A stretch of 64,000 nt of DNA from Litomosoides sigmodontis (GCA_963070105.1 OY718805.1:992001-1056000), one strand, 5' to 3'; shown: positions 32,901 through 45,190, counted from the stretch's first letter. A program made the numbers and translations. Notes: generated by a model from the sequence alone, not told the origin.

Positions 32901-33075
32901 GATCCGTTTTGCCATCCAACTGCATTTCGGAAACATTAGATGACGTAGCAACAACGGCAGCGTAATGTTGAACTGGTGATGGTGTGTAAGTTGATGTGTC
33001 TATTCCATTACCATGTTCCAAAGATTCTGGCGAGTAGGGCTTATTGTAATCGCAGTCACATGAATTAACCGCCAT
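29947..33075 (-). CDS. mep-1: multi-C2H2 zinc-finger protein, MEP-1-like
   Basis: Starts MAVNSCDCDYNKPYSPES at 33075, with a splice acceptor about 19 nt upstream. A Ser/Asp-rich N-terminal region (about 32.4-33.07 kb, INDIRECT evidence only of function) precedes the fingers: VRCKICKNRFIEKNLYERH (31.7 kb), a conserved linker GGIPARFDRHGFLRQPKRSY (31.2 kb), CPFCDKRFRNEVSLKKH and CLRCFKAVKTKNELSAH (30.9-31.05 kb), CFECTPLRNLCTQQRLLNH and CNMCALKFLTPRKLRKH (30.4-30.6 kb), CHFCDELFTSECS joined across an intron to VTTHERIHTG, then CRICDFKCNRFVWMEEH and CSVCQHKCAEWGALKDH (30.0-30.2 kb). This gives about eight fingers. MEP-1 of C. elegans works with the Mi-2 homologue LET-418 to repress germline genes in soma; the assignment rests on finger order and the linker as I remember them. 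The last exon is uncertain. Confidence 0.7.
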
Positions 33076-35227
33076 TGTGCAATCATCGTATAGACCTGTA
33101 ACCCATCACCAATAAAACACTCTTATTAATAACATCAAAAAAACAAATTAGAATATAAAATGTAGATTCTCCAAACAAAAAACCAAGCCAAGAATTTTTT
33201 AAGCTAACAGGCAGGTAGATTAAAAGCTTAGCAATTTCTTCTGGAATTCCCGATCAGTAGAAAAATTAAACGTGGCACAACTGATTTTTATGAATATGAC
33301 ATATAACATTTTCTTGGAACTAACTCATCAATATAAGAAAAAAATAGTCTACTATTTGATTACATTTTATCATATCGCTTTGAAAGAAGCAATTCCACTC
33401 GTGTAAAGTCCGTTGACGTCAGTTTGAATACTTAAAAAACTCTAAATAGTTAGAAAAATATCTGTAAATGTCATGCCGTTCTCACCTCGAGCTGGATGTT
33501 TGGATAAAGTTACATGGTTTTTGAAACCGTTGTACGCTGACATCAGTATTCTTCCCGCCTTCTATACAGCGGTTCTATATAATTTCAGTTTTAGTAGCAG
33601 CATAGATTTACTCGCAGTCAAATTCATAGATCTGTAATGAATTCCATTCACTGATTTTTAGTAAAATCCAAGATGAATCACAGGTGAGAAACACATGATA
33701 ACCATATAGGACTTTGAGCAGGTCCCCGCTTTAGCAGATCATTGCGTATCGTACCTTTTTCACTAATTTAATTACCACGATTGCTTATGCTCATTAATTT
33801 ACACAGACGAAAACACTGTTACCAGTTACTCTCTTCACCACTACACACATGTATTTTTTTTAACTCATAAAAACGAATTTATTTCTTCACAAATTAAAAG
33901 ATATGTTTCACTACATAATATTTTAGTCTCACCTTACCGAGACAAATATTTACATTTCACAACACATACAACCTGGTTTAATTTACCCCACATCTCAAAC
34001 TTTCATATGGAAAACCTTCAACTTCAAGCTGCAAAAATGTGGATTCTAATCCCAGCATAACAGACAACATTATGTATTGATGTGCTAATATCCGCTTGCC
34101 TATTCTAGAAATATTAAAATGCGTTCTACCCCAACGCAGATAACGTGAACTCAGCGTTAAAACGAGCCCGCCTCTCGTTACCCACCTCCAACCTCCGACT
34201 CCCATAGACCTGCTAACAAAAAATTGGCAGCAAGCCAAAAGCGTACATAGGCTTCGTTGTTAGTATTTATTTATGTATTGCAGCGAAATTTTTGCGTGAA
34301 AAAGTATTTTGATTAGTTAGATGCGCAATAAAACATCGTGGAAAATGCTGTAAACACATATTAGCATTTAATATTTTTCTTAATTGACTCTGTGCTGTAC
34401 TTAAAACTGATTAGACTTGTCGGAAAACCGGAATGATACAGATTTTAGACATCCGTAAGATGTTCGGCACGTACTTAGCAAAGGAATTGCAAATTCCATA
34501 ACGGAAGGGAAATTAGTCTGTGTGTGTCAGCTTCTTCATTAGTGCTAAAACAAACACAATCAGCAGATGAGCTTTGATCCATTGATTTGCCTATCCTGCA
34601 CTACATGCATCCTTTGTTTCAGGCTGTCATTTTACCCTCAGCATTCTCTTTGCTGCATTTAACTTCACTCGCATTCCAACTGTAAATTAACAGTGAATGA
34701 GGTCACTCCGCAAAGCAAAGCACGGTCATTACGCTTGCCTTCTTGCTTCACTGTTCGCTCATCGGTTCGCCTCTCACATACCTTTCCAACCGCGCTCGTT
34801 ACAAGCATCGCCAGTTACTGTTGACAAGTACGATCAGCTTCTACTGCCTTACTCCCTACTGACCCTTGCAATTCCACCCAATTCATGCTAAGCTGTTCCT
34901 TTCCTTGCTCTTCTTGCGCTTAGAAGTTAAGTCACTGCGTGAACTACGAATGAACCGCTACGAACAACGCAAATTTCACAGCAGGACTGTAGGAAAAGCA
35001 GAAATTTCGAACATTGCGAACCTCGCGCAATGGAAGGGAAGGAATACTTTATTTCTTCTTTCATTCAATTTCAGAATGGCTTAAATTTCGAAAATTATTT
35101 CATTACATAGCAATAACGATGAGATTGAAGTTGAATGTTTGATAAAACTTTGGTTCATAAACTTTTCCATACTTTCCATTATTTTCAGTGCCTGTTTGCT
35201 TTTATTTTGCTGCCTTTACTTTCTTCT
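33076..35227. other. intergenic, upstream of the MEP-1-like gene
   Basis: A possible 5' UTR exon donor (CTCGAG then GTGAG on the minus strand, near 33,487) is the only structure noticed. No coding sequence is supported. This marks the border between the conserved genes and the collagen-like cluster. Confidence 0.5.
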
Positions 35228-35519
35228 TTACCGTGGGCGCAGTGGTCGAAGTCCAGGAACACCTGTTGGTCCTGGAGGTCCCTGCTCTCCTGTCGGTCCC
35301 ATCATTCCTCGAGGTCCCGGTAACCCTTGCGGTCCCCTTGGCCCTCTTGCTCCATCCTTGCCGTCAGGTCCTCTTGGTCCGGGTGCACAGGCCTGAAAAC
35401 AACTCTTCTACGATTGCTTTTAACTATCCAATTTCCGTCTTGAATATAATCCTTTCGGAACTTACTTGAACCAGGGAAACGGTGCAGACAACGAATAACA
35501 GAATACTGAGAAGGTTCAT
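35228..35519 (-). CDS. short secreted collagen-like protein, copy A (72 aa)
   Basis: Exon 1 35466-35519 encodes the 18-residue signal peptide [18 protein letters not shown]; the intron is phase 0 (GTAAG...TTTCAG). Exon 2 35228-35392 opens with Ala-Cys-Ala-Pro and runs for 14 unbroken Gly-X-Y triplets ([16 protein letters not shown]) to a basic tail LRPLRPR. The protein has one cysteine after the signal peptide, at the mature N-terminus, which could cross-link chains. Net charge of the mature part is about +5. No collagen pro-domain or C-terminal trimerisation domain is seen, so trimer assembly must rely on the helix itself. The upstream module is at 35811-35899. This is the leftmost member of the cluster and lies outside the duplicated blocks. 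Confidence 0.85.
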
Positions 35520-35810
35520 TGGTACTAATAAGCGGAAATTAATTTATGATGCCCAATGCCTGAAAGTTTTCAAAATCCTTTAAAACTTTTTAATCTCTTG
35601 ATATTTTGTAAAGTACAGAATAAAAACGAATCCTTCAATAAAATTTCCGCATGACTCCTCACTTATACTCCTAATTAAGTTAGTATTCCAGTTTGCATTC
35701 AAATGATTAGAATATACAAATTCTAGTGCAATGGTTAAGAATTCGCCGAAAATGCAAAAAAAGTTTTGAATTCAAATTAAAACCTAATGGAACGAATTTC
35801 AAAGAGAAAT

Positions 35811-35899
35811 TTCTATTTATATGGGGAAGTTTGGTATCTGATATAAATCACTCCGGAATTTATAAAACAAAGAAAAATTTCAAGAAGTCTTTGTGGAAT
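35811..35899 (-). promoter_or_regulatory. shared cluster promoter module, copy A
   Basis: In gene orientation: CCACAAAGACTTCTTG, then TTTGTTTTATAAATTCCGG, TGATTTATATCAGA and a TATA box TATAAATAGAAA. It lies about 290 bp before the ATG of copy A. A second conserved block with TTCCGTTCAC is at about 35,960-36,035. Confidence 0.8.
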
Positions 35900-36059
35900 G
35901 GAGGTGTGGAATGCAACAAAATTAAACAGCCATTGATGATTTCCACGACAGCTAAATGAATCTTTTAAGGTGGTGATTTTAAGTGAACGGAAAGCAGATT
36001 CGGTTGATCGACGGTTGATAGAGCGAGCAATCCGGGAGGATAGATAGAAGAACAGGTTT

Positions 36060-37687
36060 CGAATTTTTGAGAAACAGAAGTGATTGGGGGTCTGTCTGGT
36101 CTTGTCGATCACTTATATGTTGCACTGTTCCTCAGAAATTCCTGAAAGTTTCAAGCCTTCTTTCCTTGCTAACTTTAGCGGAAATTGAAGCTCGGATGGG
36201 CGAAGCAATGTGCCCATATTACAGTATGGACGATTACTGTCAAGAAAATCACATTATTCGTTGTCATTTTTAATTGTCCCCAAATAGCTTCTGTTGAAGA
36301 CAATGCAGCATTTCATTGGGCAGCGAAGCGAACACACTTTGCTTAAATTCAAAACGAACTGGCTAATTCGTTTCAAGCCCAATTTCTATTATTTTAGTGA
36401 ACATTAAACTATTGTTATTAAAAAAAAATGTAAGTAAAAAGATTCGCTTGACTGATAAAGAACGATGAACGACTGTTAGTGAATCCTGAAATACGGATGA
36501 ACGGACAGGCTTTGAAGCTCTGCGAAAGTGAATGGTTTGGAAGTGCCGTTTACCTACAGATTAGTTGCTCGAAGAATTCGTTACAACGAATTTCTTCTCG
36601 GAAACCTCAAATAAAGCTCAATTGTTTCGATATGCAAAACAATGCGTCATATTGCGGAAGTAATAATAGTGAAGAGAGACTTTCTGCTCTAGCAATTTTG
36701 ATTGTTTTAAAATCTATGAAATCTGTTGAGGGCAATGATTAGTGTTGTTGTGCTATTTGCGATGTTTGCAAATGAAGTTGTTCAGGTTGTTAGATGATTT
36801 TCTGTCTGATTATGCCATTTTAAAAGTTAACTTCTTGTCAATAATGTCTTCGAATGAAATATTTGTTGAGTGAAGAAAATTTAATGCATAACTTACAATT
36901 CCGCATGGTTTTTGTTCATTTCTTGTTTTTTCCCAAAAGTTATTTAATTTGACGTGTACGAATGAAGCTAGACGATGGTCACGCCGTCTACATATTATTG
37001 CTTCCGATAATTGGTGCTAAATTAAACGAAGCACCTGAAGTTGATGTCGAGCTTGTCACATCGTATAAAATTTTCCAGATGAATTGCTTATGTACAAAAC
37101 ATCTGCTGATAGATACTTTGCAACACTGGTAGTTTCTTGCGTGAATGACAGGTTGTTCAAATGCAAAAATTAAATGTAGGAGGGAAAATAAACATTGTTA
37201 GGTGTTAGTCATTCAAAAACCCTATCCACAGGAATTTCAAAAGCAGGCGGAAACTCCAAGTGCAACCGTCTATCCCTGCTAAGCATTCTTTAACGAGAAT
37301 TTAGCTTTGAATTCATTTTAACCAATTAATTAAATTTCGAAAGATCAACAACACACATCGTAGTATGCCCTTCCACAATTATCTACCACAAGCATTTTCC
37401 ATGATGTGGCCTGGAACGGCAAGGTGAAAGTTCCTTGCAGGCTGATTTTCTGCAAACATTTTTTTCCTTGACGTAATAATATTCGCATCATTTCTCCTTC
37501 CCTCAACCAATCTCTTATCAATTGCACTTCTGACTGAAATTAAGTTCCGTTCGATTACCTAAAGCATTGCAGAATGGCAACGTAACTGACCTTAGCAAGT
37601 GAATTTCAGTGCATACAGTAAGTGCGTAAACTAATAATTTGCAATAAAATATCCGATATACACATAGATAGACAGGTAGATGCGTAA
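36060..37687. other. spacer in the collagen-like cluster
   Basis: No collagen-like exon, promoter module or other gene recognised. It ends where the inverted repeat begins. Only the strand-biased short frames typical of AT-rich sequence are present. Confidence 0.5.
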
Positions 37688-38352
37688 ATGATAAAACAAA
37701 GGAATATTTGGAGAATTGTTTATGGAACAGAGCGAGATGCAATATGAGACGATTACCGACAGCATCTGCGAAAGCTAGACGGATCTCATTGGGTGATCGG
37801 ATGTGAACGGAAGGAAGATTCGGTCAGCTGATAGAAGATCAACGACTGATAGAGCGGTCCAGAAGAGGGAAGGAGAAACAGGTTTCCAGTGTTTGAGAGA
37901 CGAAACTGACTGATATCGGTTGTTTGCAAATTAGTGGTTTTTCTGGAATTTACAAAAAATTTCTCCACTTACGCAAACATAGTAGCTCAGGCTCAACGCC
38001 TAAAAGTACGAGTACACGGTTAAATTGCCCTTTAAATTGACTCGAACAGACGTATAATTCCGGTAAGCAAGCGCTTCCTGCAGCAATAGCTCAACACTTC
38101 CGGCTCAGCACAGTTCTTCTGCAACGGCTGCAACTCATTTTTGTTTTGAATTTCGGTGCTTGCAGAAGCGACCGATTGCCAAATGATTTCTGCTTCTCGA
38201 AGGTTCAATCAAAACTTGTTCCTGCAGCTTTTCGGCCGGATTCTCCATCACTCCCTACTCCTCCTCTATCAGTCAGTCGAATCTTCCGTTCACTTTAAAT
38301 CATCACCTCACCTGGAAAGATCCGTTTAGCTTTCACGGATATCGTAGTTGTA

Positions 38353-38447
38353 CTCCACAAAGAATTCTTCGAATGTTTCTTTGTCTTGCAAATTCCGGAA
38401 AAAATCATATCAGCCATGCAACTTGCCAATATAAATAGAAAATTTCT
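38353..38447 (+). promoter_or_regulatory. shared cluster promoter module, copy B
   Basis: CCACAAAGAATTCTTCGAA, TTTCTTTGTCTTGCAAATTC with CCGG, ATCATATCAG, then TATAAATAGAAA with TATAAATA at 38430-38437. Second block (GAATCTTCCGTTCAC) at about 38,279. Drives copy B, ATG at 38703. Confidence 0.8.
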
Positions 38448-38702
38448 TGCCGAAATTCGCCTTATTGAATTTTAATTTAAAACTTAAAACCTTTTCTCGT
38501 CGCATTAGAATAGTTCAGATTGAATTTCTATACTCTAATCAACTGATTACCATTTGAACTAAAGAATTTAGGTGCAGAAATAAAGAGATGGTCCTATCAG
38601 TGTAAGATTTCTGCTGGATCTTCTGCAAGAGCCTGAATACCCAAAAGATCAAAAATTGACTATTCGGGAAGAAATTTTAGAAATTTCAGATTATCAGCAT
38701 CA

Positions 38703-39074
38703 ATGCATCTTTTCACTACTTTGTTATCGGTTATTGGCGCTGTTGTCGTAGTCCAAGTAAGTTCCTAGTACATTACTTCCAAGTGGAAAATGCCAAAGTG
38801 AGCAATGTGACAGTCATGTAACAGTCAGTGTTATTTCCAGGCTTGCATTCCATCACTGCTAGAAATGCCGAAAGGGCCTCCAGGACGAGATGGACGAGAC
38901 GGACTGCCAGGTGAGCCAGGATTGAAAGGCCCAACTGGTCCACCGGGAGAGATGGGACCTCCAGGAATGCCAGGGCCGCAAGGTGAGGGAGGAATGAAGG
39001 GAGGTCAGGGAGAGGAAGAAGGAGGAGGAGGAGCGGGAGAGGAAGGAGGAGGACGAACAACAGCGGAGCCGTAA
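38703..39074 (+). CDS. short secreted collagen-like protein, copy B (95 aa)
   Basis: Exon 1 38703-38756 encodes [18 protein letters not shown]; exon 2 38841-39074 opens Ala-Cys-Ile-Pro and continues [19 protein letters not shown]. About 15 Gly-X-Y triplets end in a Gly/Glu-rich stretch ([15 protein letters not shown]) and TTAEP. Net charge about -6. The acceptor TTTCAG about 10 nt before the ATG is shared with its relatives. Identical in protein sequence to copy B' in the right arm of the inverted repeat. The GRDGRDG motif also occurs in collagen stalks of C1q-like and collectin proteins, but no globular head follows here. Confidence 0.85.
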
Positions 39075-40102
39075 TGGGCAACTCAGTCAGTGTGCTGGAG
39101 AGATGGCGGAACAGTTCCTCCAAATGATATTAGTTCTCTTATTTTCGTTGTTTTTGTTTGTGGCGGTCAATCGCTGTGTGCACTGCCATGAAATTCGACT
39201 ACAAATATTGGAATATATGGAAATTTGAACTTCCCAAAGTTAAACTTTCAATTTATAACATCGTTATTGTGAAACAGTCTCAGCTAATTTTGATAAATTT
39301 TCCTGTGTCAAATTCTTCAATTTACTTGCTCCTCAGCCTAGAAGAGTGGAGCGCTCCTCCTCCACTCTGTGTTTGGGGGGGTGAATGATGAAGGCATTGT
39401 CGTCGTCATTGCTAGCTTAAGACTAGTAGTAGGCAAGATGACTGGAAGAAATAAATGATTTGGTTTAATTAAATTAAATGTCGGGCAAACCCTGAGGAAG
39501 GAGTGTGAGCGTTCGCTCATGTCATGCTATGATCGATCGATCACATTAGGTTGGCTGGCTGGCTATAAGAGTGATAATGAAGATTGGAAGCAGTCAGAGC
39601 GGAAAAAGTTAGAGCAACTGCCATTTCGTCGTACGGAAATTGACACAACAGTTATATTCTAGCAATGTAACGAGCAAGCACTAAGACCCTGTGCTTGAAT
39701 CGGACAGGTGGTAATTATTATTAATGTTCGGAAATTGGCACTTCACAGCGCAATGACGGACGGCACTGGCACTTCACGAAATCAGATGGGAATAGTTTAT
39801 TTTAAAACGTCTTTTGTTATACAGCAGCGGTAGGATTGTGATTTCAAAGAGCAGTGAGGCATTTGTATCGTGAAATTCAAATCTCAAGCTGCGATACTTG
39901 TGAACAAATTTCATAGAGGCACCGACAACGATTTCAACATTTCAAGACGCGAATTTTATAACTTCATGGAAAGGACGGATCAACGAAGTGCTCTTGCAAA
40001 CAAAAACAACTGAATTAAGCCAAATGATATCACCGAGAGAGAGTCGTGTTTCGCTGTAGACGAGAAATTCCCACGTTTGCTGCTTTCACTGTGCATTTGC
40101 GC

Positions 40103-40437
40103 TTATCGTTCTGCTATTGCATCGCCCGCACCTGCGGGCGGTCCTGCATCTCCTTGCTCTCCCGGCGAACCTTCAATTCCGGGCAATCCGGTCGGACCCT
40201 CGTCTCCCTCCGGTCCTTCATCTCCCGGCTCTCCTTGCTCTCCTTCAATTCCATCCCGTCCATCTCGGCCTGGCAGCCCTCTTGGAGGATTACATGCCTA
40301 AAAAGTAAATGTTGGGAACAATTTGCAACAGCAACTTATGCGACATTGTTTCTAATCTCGAAGCAATTCATAAGAGAACTTACGTGAACTACGAGAGCAA
40401 CGCAAACGACCAATAAGAAAGTGCTGAAAAGATGCAT
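40103..40437 (-). CDS. short secreted collagen-like protein, copy C (82 aa), strongly acidic
   Basis: Exon 1 40384-40437 encodes [18 protein letters not shown]; exon 2 40103-40297 opens Ala-Cys-Asn-Pro and runs [19 protein letters not shown] through 16 unbroken Gly-X-Y triplets to the tail [10 protein letters not shown] count about 15 acidic and 4 basic residues after the signal peptide, the most acidic member. The donor is CAC|GTAAGT. The intervening acceptor is TTTTTAG. The acceptor before the ATG is CATTTCAG, 15 nt upstream. Its twin C' in the right arm is identical. Confidence 0.85.
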
Positions 40438-40784
40438 TTGTGTTGAGGACCTGAAATGGCTAAGTTTTATTTTGAACCCCTAAATTGTTCACCTCTTCAG
40501 GTGGTTCTCCGAGGAGGAATACCGTAGGCGATATTCAGCATCTTTTAAAAGATTAACCTTCAACAGAAATTTCAGATGAATAGGCAGGCCTACTTCTATC
40601 AGTTTCTCAAGCAAATTCTGCTTTGAAAAGTTTTGACATTTTCAGCAATGTAAGACACAGGCCGCAATTGACTTGTTAGAATTATGGAAATTCCAGCTGA
40701 GAATTTGCAATTAAACAAGTTGTTACGCGGCAAAACAAAAGGTTGCACTTACATGAAAAATGCTGAAGCAAATTTCAACAAGGG

Positions 40785-40866
40785 ATTTTCTACTTATATA
40801 GAAAGTTGAACGTCTGATATGAATCTTTCTGGAATTCACAAAACAAAGAAGAACCTGCAGGGACCA
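40785..40866 (-). promoter_or_regulatory. shared cluster promoter module, copy C
   Basis: In gene orientation: TTCTTCTTTGTTTTGTGAAT, TCCAGAAAGATTCATATCAG, then TATATAAGTAGAAA. The 5' third is diverged from the consensus. About 350 bp before the ATG of copy C, and back to back with the plus-strand module at 40968. Confidence 0.75.
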
Positions 40867-40967
40867 ATGGAAAGACAAAAATCTTCCTTCCGTTTCCACT
40901 GGATCGTCATCTAAGAGTTTAGCCTTCGTAGATGCCGCCAGTAATCGCCTCATTACATGTTGATCCA

Positions 40968-41062
40968 CAGCAAATTCTTCAAATGTTTCTTTGTTTTATG
41001 GATTCCGGAATGATTCATATCAGATTTCCATTTCAGAGCATAAATGGAAAATTTCTCTGCAA
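40968..41062 (+). promoter_or_regulatory. shared cluster promoter module facing a relic gene
   Basis: CCACAGCAAATTCTTCAAA, CTTTGTTTTATGGATTCCGG, GATTCATATCAGA, then CATAAATGGAAA in place of the TATA box. It faces right, towards 41,190-41,480, where only a decayed copy is found. Confidence 0.7.
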
Positions 41063-41189
41063 AATCCAAATCCGTTTTAGTTTTTTACTTTACGAATTTT
41101 GCTTTCCATTTGAGAGAGCTCGTTTTTCTTAAGATATTTGGCAAAAATAGGAGAATACTTGTGTTACGTTCTCTAACAGATTAATTATG

Positions 41190-41480
41190 CTTAGCAACAG
41201 CTGGCAAAAGCTCAAACTCGTATGAGTTTTATATCCACACTTCCGGATCATTACTAGGACGAGAAGGAAGAAAGACTAGGACGGTAGGACTAGATGAACA
41301 GGACAACATGAAGGACAACAAAGAGCTGAAGAACCAGAAAGAGAAGAATGCCGGAGTGCAGGTTCTAGACTTCAAAATCTGTCAGGAGCGAAGGAGAAAT
41401 GGGAGAAGAGCTGGGAGACGAAGGTTGACCAGTAGTAGTCACCCGTCTGTAAAAACAGCAGCTCAGAAGTAGCGAAACTA
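41190..41480 (+). pseudogene. probable relic of a collagen-like copy
   Basis: Downstream of an oriented promoter module. There is an acceptor-like CTAACAG before an ATG at about 41,189, and then a stretch of GGA/GAC/CAGGA-rich sequence (41,270-41,430) with the purine bias of the Gly-X-Y exons but with stops in every frame. Mirrored at about 54,700-54,990. Confidence 0.35.
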
Positions 41481-41689
41481 ACCGGTAATCACGAAGCACC
41501 CCTTTCCGGTCAGGCGATATCTCCTACTTACGCTGTGTTTGTTGTGTGGTCGAACTGAATGAAATTTTTGCAAAGTCTCAAATTTCATTATGTAAAACGC
41601 CTGAATTCCCACACAATTTCACCTTTCGAATTTATGGCGGCAAGTAGTGCTCTACACTTATCACGCTCGGAATTTTGTTTGTTTTTCAT

Positions 41690-42546
41690 GTATCATTCCG
41701 CTCTGCGGAAGTTGGTATTTCAATTATATTTCAGAGAGTGGAAATTTATCGCGTCATTGGATAATGAGAGGTGTGTGATAGGAAACGTTGTGGTCAAATA
41801 TTAGCATTCGATGCTTTTCAATTTTCAATCGCTTCAAATTGAATCCCTCATTTTACCAGGCTCTTTCGTTGCTTCCGCCGTTGAACGATTTCTTTACCTA
41901 AAAGTTACCGGACTGTTGAGTGTGTCGGTACTCTGTGTGATGCAAGCAGTGGACATGTCTTGCGCAGCGGAACAGAGAGAAGAAATACTTTATTTCCTTT
42001 TCGTTCATTTAAATTCCGATAATCATTTCACTGTATAACTACGATAGCTTGGGCGATGGGACTTGAGCTGAATATTTAATAAGACTTTGGTTCATAAAAT
42101 TTTTCGTATTTCCTACTAATTCCACTGCTGTCATTTCTGCGCTACCGCACGTGCATTTCCGCCTTCTTATTTTCCTGGCGGCCCCACTTTACCCTTGTCG
42201 CCCTGAGCACCTTGCGGTCCTGGCAGTCCTGGCAGTCCCGGTCTTCCTTTCGGGCCTTGCGGCCCCTTTTCTCCTCTGTCTCCTCGCTCTCCATCGCGTC
42301 CATCCGGTCCAGGGGGTCCTAACGGTACGGCAAGACCTGTAATGGTTGTGGCAGCACCTGCACCGCACCCTTTGCTCTGTGATGGATTGCACGCCTGAAA
42401 ACAAGGTTCAGACATGCTCGGTATTTTACAGGTTACAACAATGGATGCAACCTTTCCCTAAACAACATTTCCTTGGACAACTTACTTGAACCACAAAAAC
42501 AGCGCAAATGGCCAATAGGAAGGTGCCAAAATAATTCATTCGTACT
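41690..42546. repeat. direct repeat, copy 1 (contains gene D)
   Basis: Near-identical in the same orientation to 51412-52268. Covers gene D with its 3' flank, but the flank beyond exon 1 diverges at once, so each copy has a different upstream region. Confidence 0.92.
42167..42539 (-). CDS. short secreted collagen-like protein, copy D (93 aa)
   Basis: Exon 1 42486-42539 encodes [18 protein letters not shown]; exon 2 42167-42394 opens Ala-Cys-Asn-Pro. It carries a 20-residue non-collagen stretch with a second cysteine ([17 protein letters not shown]) before 16 Gly-X-Y triplets ([19 protein letters not shown]) ending GPPGK. It is the only type with two cysteines. Net charge about +4. The acceptor before the ATG is GATTTTCAG. 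Duplicate: copy J at 51889-52261. Confidence 0.85.
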
Positions 42547-42820
42547 GAAAATCTGAAATGGCCTTCTTGACAAGTGCAGAAAATTTTGGAATAGTCAAAT
42601 TTAAGGAAAAACAAGCACCGGAAGAAGTTTTCACAGAAGAATCTTTTTTTTATTTGTAAACATAATATGTCTAAGCAAATAATGGCTGCCAGATGATTAA
42701 AATATTAAGATTAAACTGTAATTATTAAATGATAAAATATGGAAAATTCACTAATACGGAAAGTGGGAAGGCGTTTGAAGATTAAATTGAACTTAACAAA
42801 GCAAACTTTTAAGAGGAAGT

Positions 42821-42909
42821 TTCCATTTATATTTTGAAATAGAATATCTGATATGAATCACTCCGGAATTTGTGAAACAAAGAAACATTTCAAGAATTCT
42901 TTGTGGAAT
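42821..42909 (-). promoter_or_regulatory. shared cluster promoter module, copy D
   Basis: In gene orientation: CCACAAAGAATTCTTGAAA, TTTCTTTGTTTCACAAATTC with CCGG, GATTCATATCAGA, then TATAAATGGAAA. About 285 bp before the ATG. Confidence 0.8.
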
Positions 42910-43326
42910 GCACTAAAATTCAACATCTAACGATTAATGAGGTATGCATGAAAGCGAAATGATCCTTTCTGTGTGATAATTTAAACGGGATTGAAATAAG
43001 ATTTGGCCAATTGATAGAATATTAAGGTGTAGGTGAATCCCGGAAGAAGCATGAAAAACAAGTTTTGTACATCGGGAAATAAAAACGATTCACCGGTCTC
43101 TGTCATTTACTTACCGGTAGTTGAGAGGAAAATCGGATTGCGCATTGTTCTTTCTGAAGATCGTCCAGTTTAGGTTGTGATAGACAGCTCAACCAAAGGC
43201 TTGAGGTGACAGAAGCTATCCTCTCTAGGCCGTCGTCAATGCTTCCAACTACACAGCCTTTCATTATGCCACGAAATTCATAAACCTGAAGTGCATTCCT
43301 TTGCAATATCGACGGGCGCAAATTGC

Positions 43327-43851
43327 ACAAGCACGGTGACGTAGTAGCTGCTTTCGTGTTCAGCGTATGCCCGCTACGGATCGTTGAAAAGAAGAAATTT
43401 CTTATCGCCTGTTGCACAAAAAGAAATACTTAGGCTATGCTTAGAAGCCCTAAGTGAAGTTAACAAAACGAAAGTAGGTCACATTTCGCAGTTCAAAGTG
43501 CTTAAGCAGTTATTGAAGAATAAGTGGCATAAAGAAAAGCGGAATTTTCAAACTTCAAAACTGTTTATATTTGTCAAAAGTTCAAAACCCGTCCCATTCT
43601 CCGTCTTCCCGGATTGCTCTATCAATCGTTAATCTCCTTCTATCAGTTCACCGAATCTTCTTTCCGTTCACTTAGAATCATCACCTAACGTGTTCCTCCT
43701 AACTTTCATAGACACCGTCAATAATCGTTTAATGTTGCATTTCAACCGATCACTCCACAAAGAATTCCCGAACCATTCCTTTGTTTCATAAATTCCGGGA
43801 TTATTCATATCAGATATTCTGCTCCACAATATAAGCAAAAAAGTTCTCGGA
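43327..43851. repeat. inverted 0.5-kb block, copy 1
   Basis: Reverse complement of about 52543-53065. Contains the promoter module of copy E and the outer block TTTCCGTTCAC. It also holds an 82-codon open frame (43384-43632 plus, starting MKRRNFLSPVAQKEILRL). Confidence 0.88.
43750..43846 (+). promoter_or_regulatory. shared cluster promoter module, copy E
   Basis: CCACAAAGAATTCCCGAAC, CTTTGTTTCATAAATTCCGG, TTATTCATATCAGATATTC, then ATATAAGCAAAA. Drives copy E, ATG at 44060. Confidence 0.8.
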
Positions 43852-44059
43852 ATTTGGCGTAATGAATTTCATTTAAGTCACAAAAATCCCTTTTGAATTT
43901 CTAACTAAATTTTAGTTTTACAGGTAGATTTTTAAAAGTGCCGCACCTTCTAGAACAGTAAGTAGGTTCCTTGCTATTTTTCCTCCTCCACAGGAAGGAG
44001 AAAGTTGACAGCTTGAAAGGGAGTCTAAACGTGCAACTAATTTCAGGTCGTTCGTGTCA

Positions 44060-44358
<299 letters not shown>

Positions 44359-44697
44359 ACACCAAACGCAACAGCAGCGGAATTTATCGGCGGTAACACA
44401 GCGCTTCTCGTGATATTGGTTCTCTCTATTATTTCATTTGTCGTTGCGGATATGTGTCCTTGACATTATTATGCGGAGTTCGCAAGCGTAGCGGATGCCT
44501 TAACGTTAATCCCTTTGAATTTGAAATTTTGATTTTCTGGAACAAGTGCTTTGTTGCACTCTTAAATTGCCACTTCGTTATCGTAAAATACTTTAATAAC
44601 GGTTTCTGATGTCAAACACTAACGAAGTCTTTCTCGTTTAATTTGCTGGAATTTCTAATTATTACAAGTGCATGTTCTAAAATTGCCATTTGACGCC

Positions 44698-44860
44698 CCG
44701 AATAATCTTACGTTTTTTGAGTCCTAGTAGTCCTCTGGATGGTCAATAAGCCTGAAAATAAAATTTATGCCCTTTCTTTATTGTACGTTGATGAATTTAC
44801 TTCGACCACAAGGTATAGCGCACATAAGAGACAGGAAAGCATTTAATAGATATATATTAC
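44698..44860 (-). pseudogene. decayed collagen-like copy I
   Basis: Related to copy H. The exon 1 remnant at about 44,798-44,857 has ATG changed to ATA and an indel before the donor. The exon 2 remnant at about 44,700-44,741 opens GCT TAT TGA where functional copies have Ala-Cys. Only a PSRGLLG-like trace of the collagen part is left. Confidence 0.7.
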
Positions 44861-45190
44861 TGACAGCCTGAAATTGACAATTATTAAAAATTTGCAATAG
44901 ATCGAACGTGAACGTCTGCTCTTGCTCCCTCATAAGACTTCTCGTTAGTGGAAATTTCATGCAAATAGGACTCTCTTCCTACTTTTATTCTTTATTTCCT
45001 TAAGGAAACCATAATTGTCTGATAATAATTTAAAATTTTCCTTGAAATATTATGGTATTGTGTTACAATATTGGTAGAAATGAAAAAAGTTTTGGAGTTC
45101 AATGAAGTTTGATCAAAACAGTTCAATGAAAAATATGCTGTTTATGTTGAAAAGTTAATTATCAGTTGTTTAATGCCTCATTTTGATGCA

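Larger units (their letters stand above)
37688..41686. repeat. inverted repeat, left arm (4.0 kb)
   Basis: Reverse complement of 54497-58498 with only scattered differences (for example near 37,790 and 38,065). Carries copies B and C, a relic copy and four promoter modules. The left boundary cuts through a promoter module whose complete version is at 58.45-58.55 kb; the right boundary falls where the two arms stop matching inside TTTTGTTTGTTTT. Confidence 0.93.

Noticed and set aside
35139..35396. Plus-strand frame with Gly-Pro repeats opposite copy A
   Set aside because: Antisense of copy A; there is no signal exon or promoter on that strand.
38773..39123. 116-codon minus-strand frame, Leu/Pro-rich, and its mirror at 57059-57409
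   Set aside because: It is the complement of the Gly-X-Y exon of copies B and B'; the absence of stops follows from the GGN-CCN composition.
41559..41804. 81-codon plus-strand frame repeated in part at 54420-54623
   Set aside because: Lies at the end of the inverted repeat; no signal peptide, splice context or promoter, and it is not complete in both copies.
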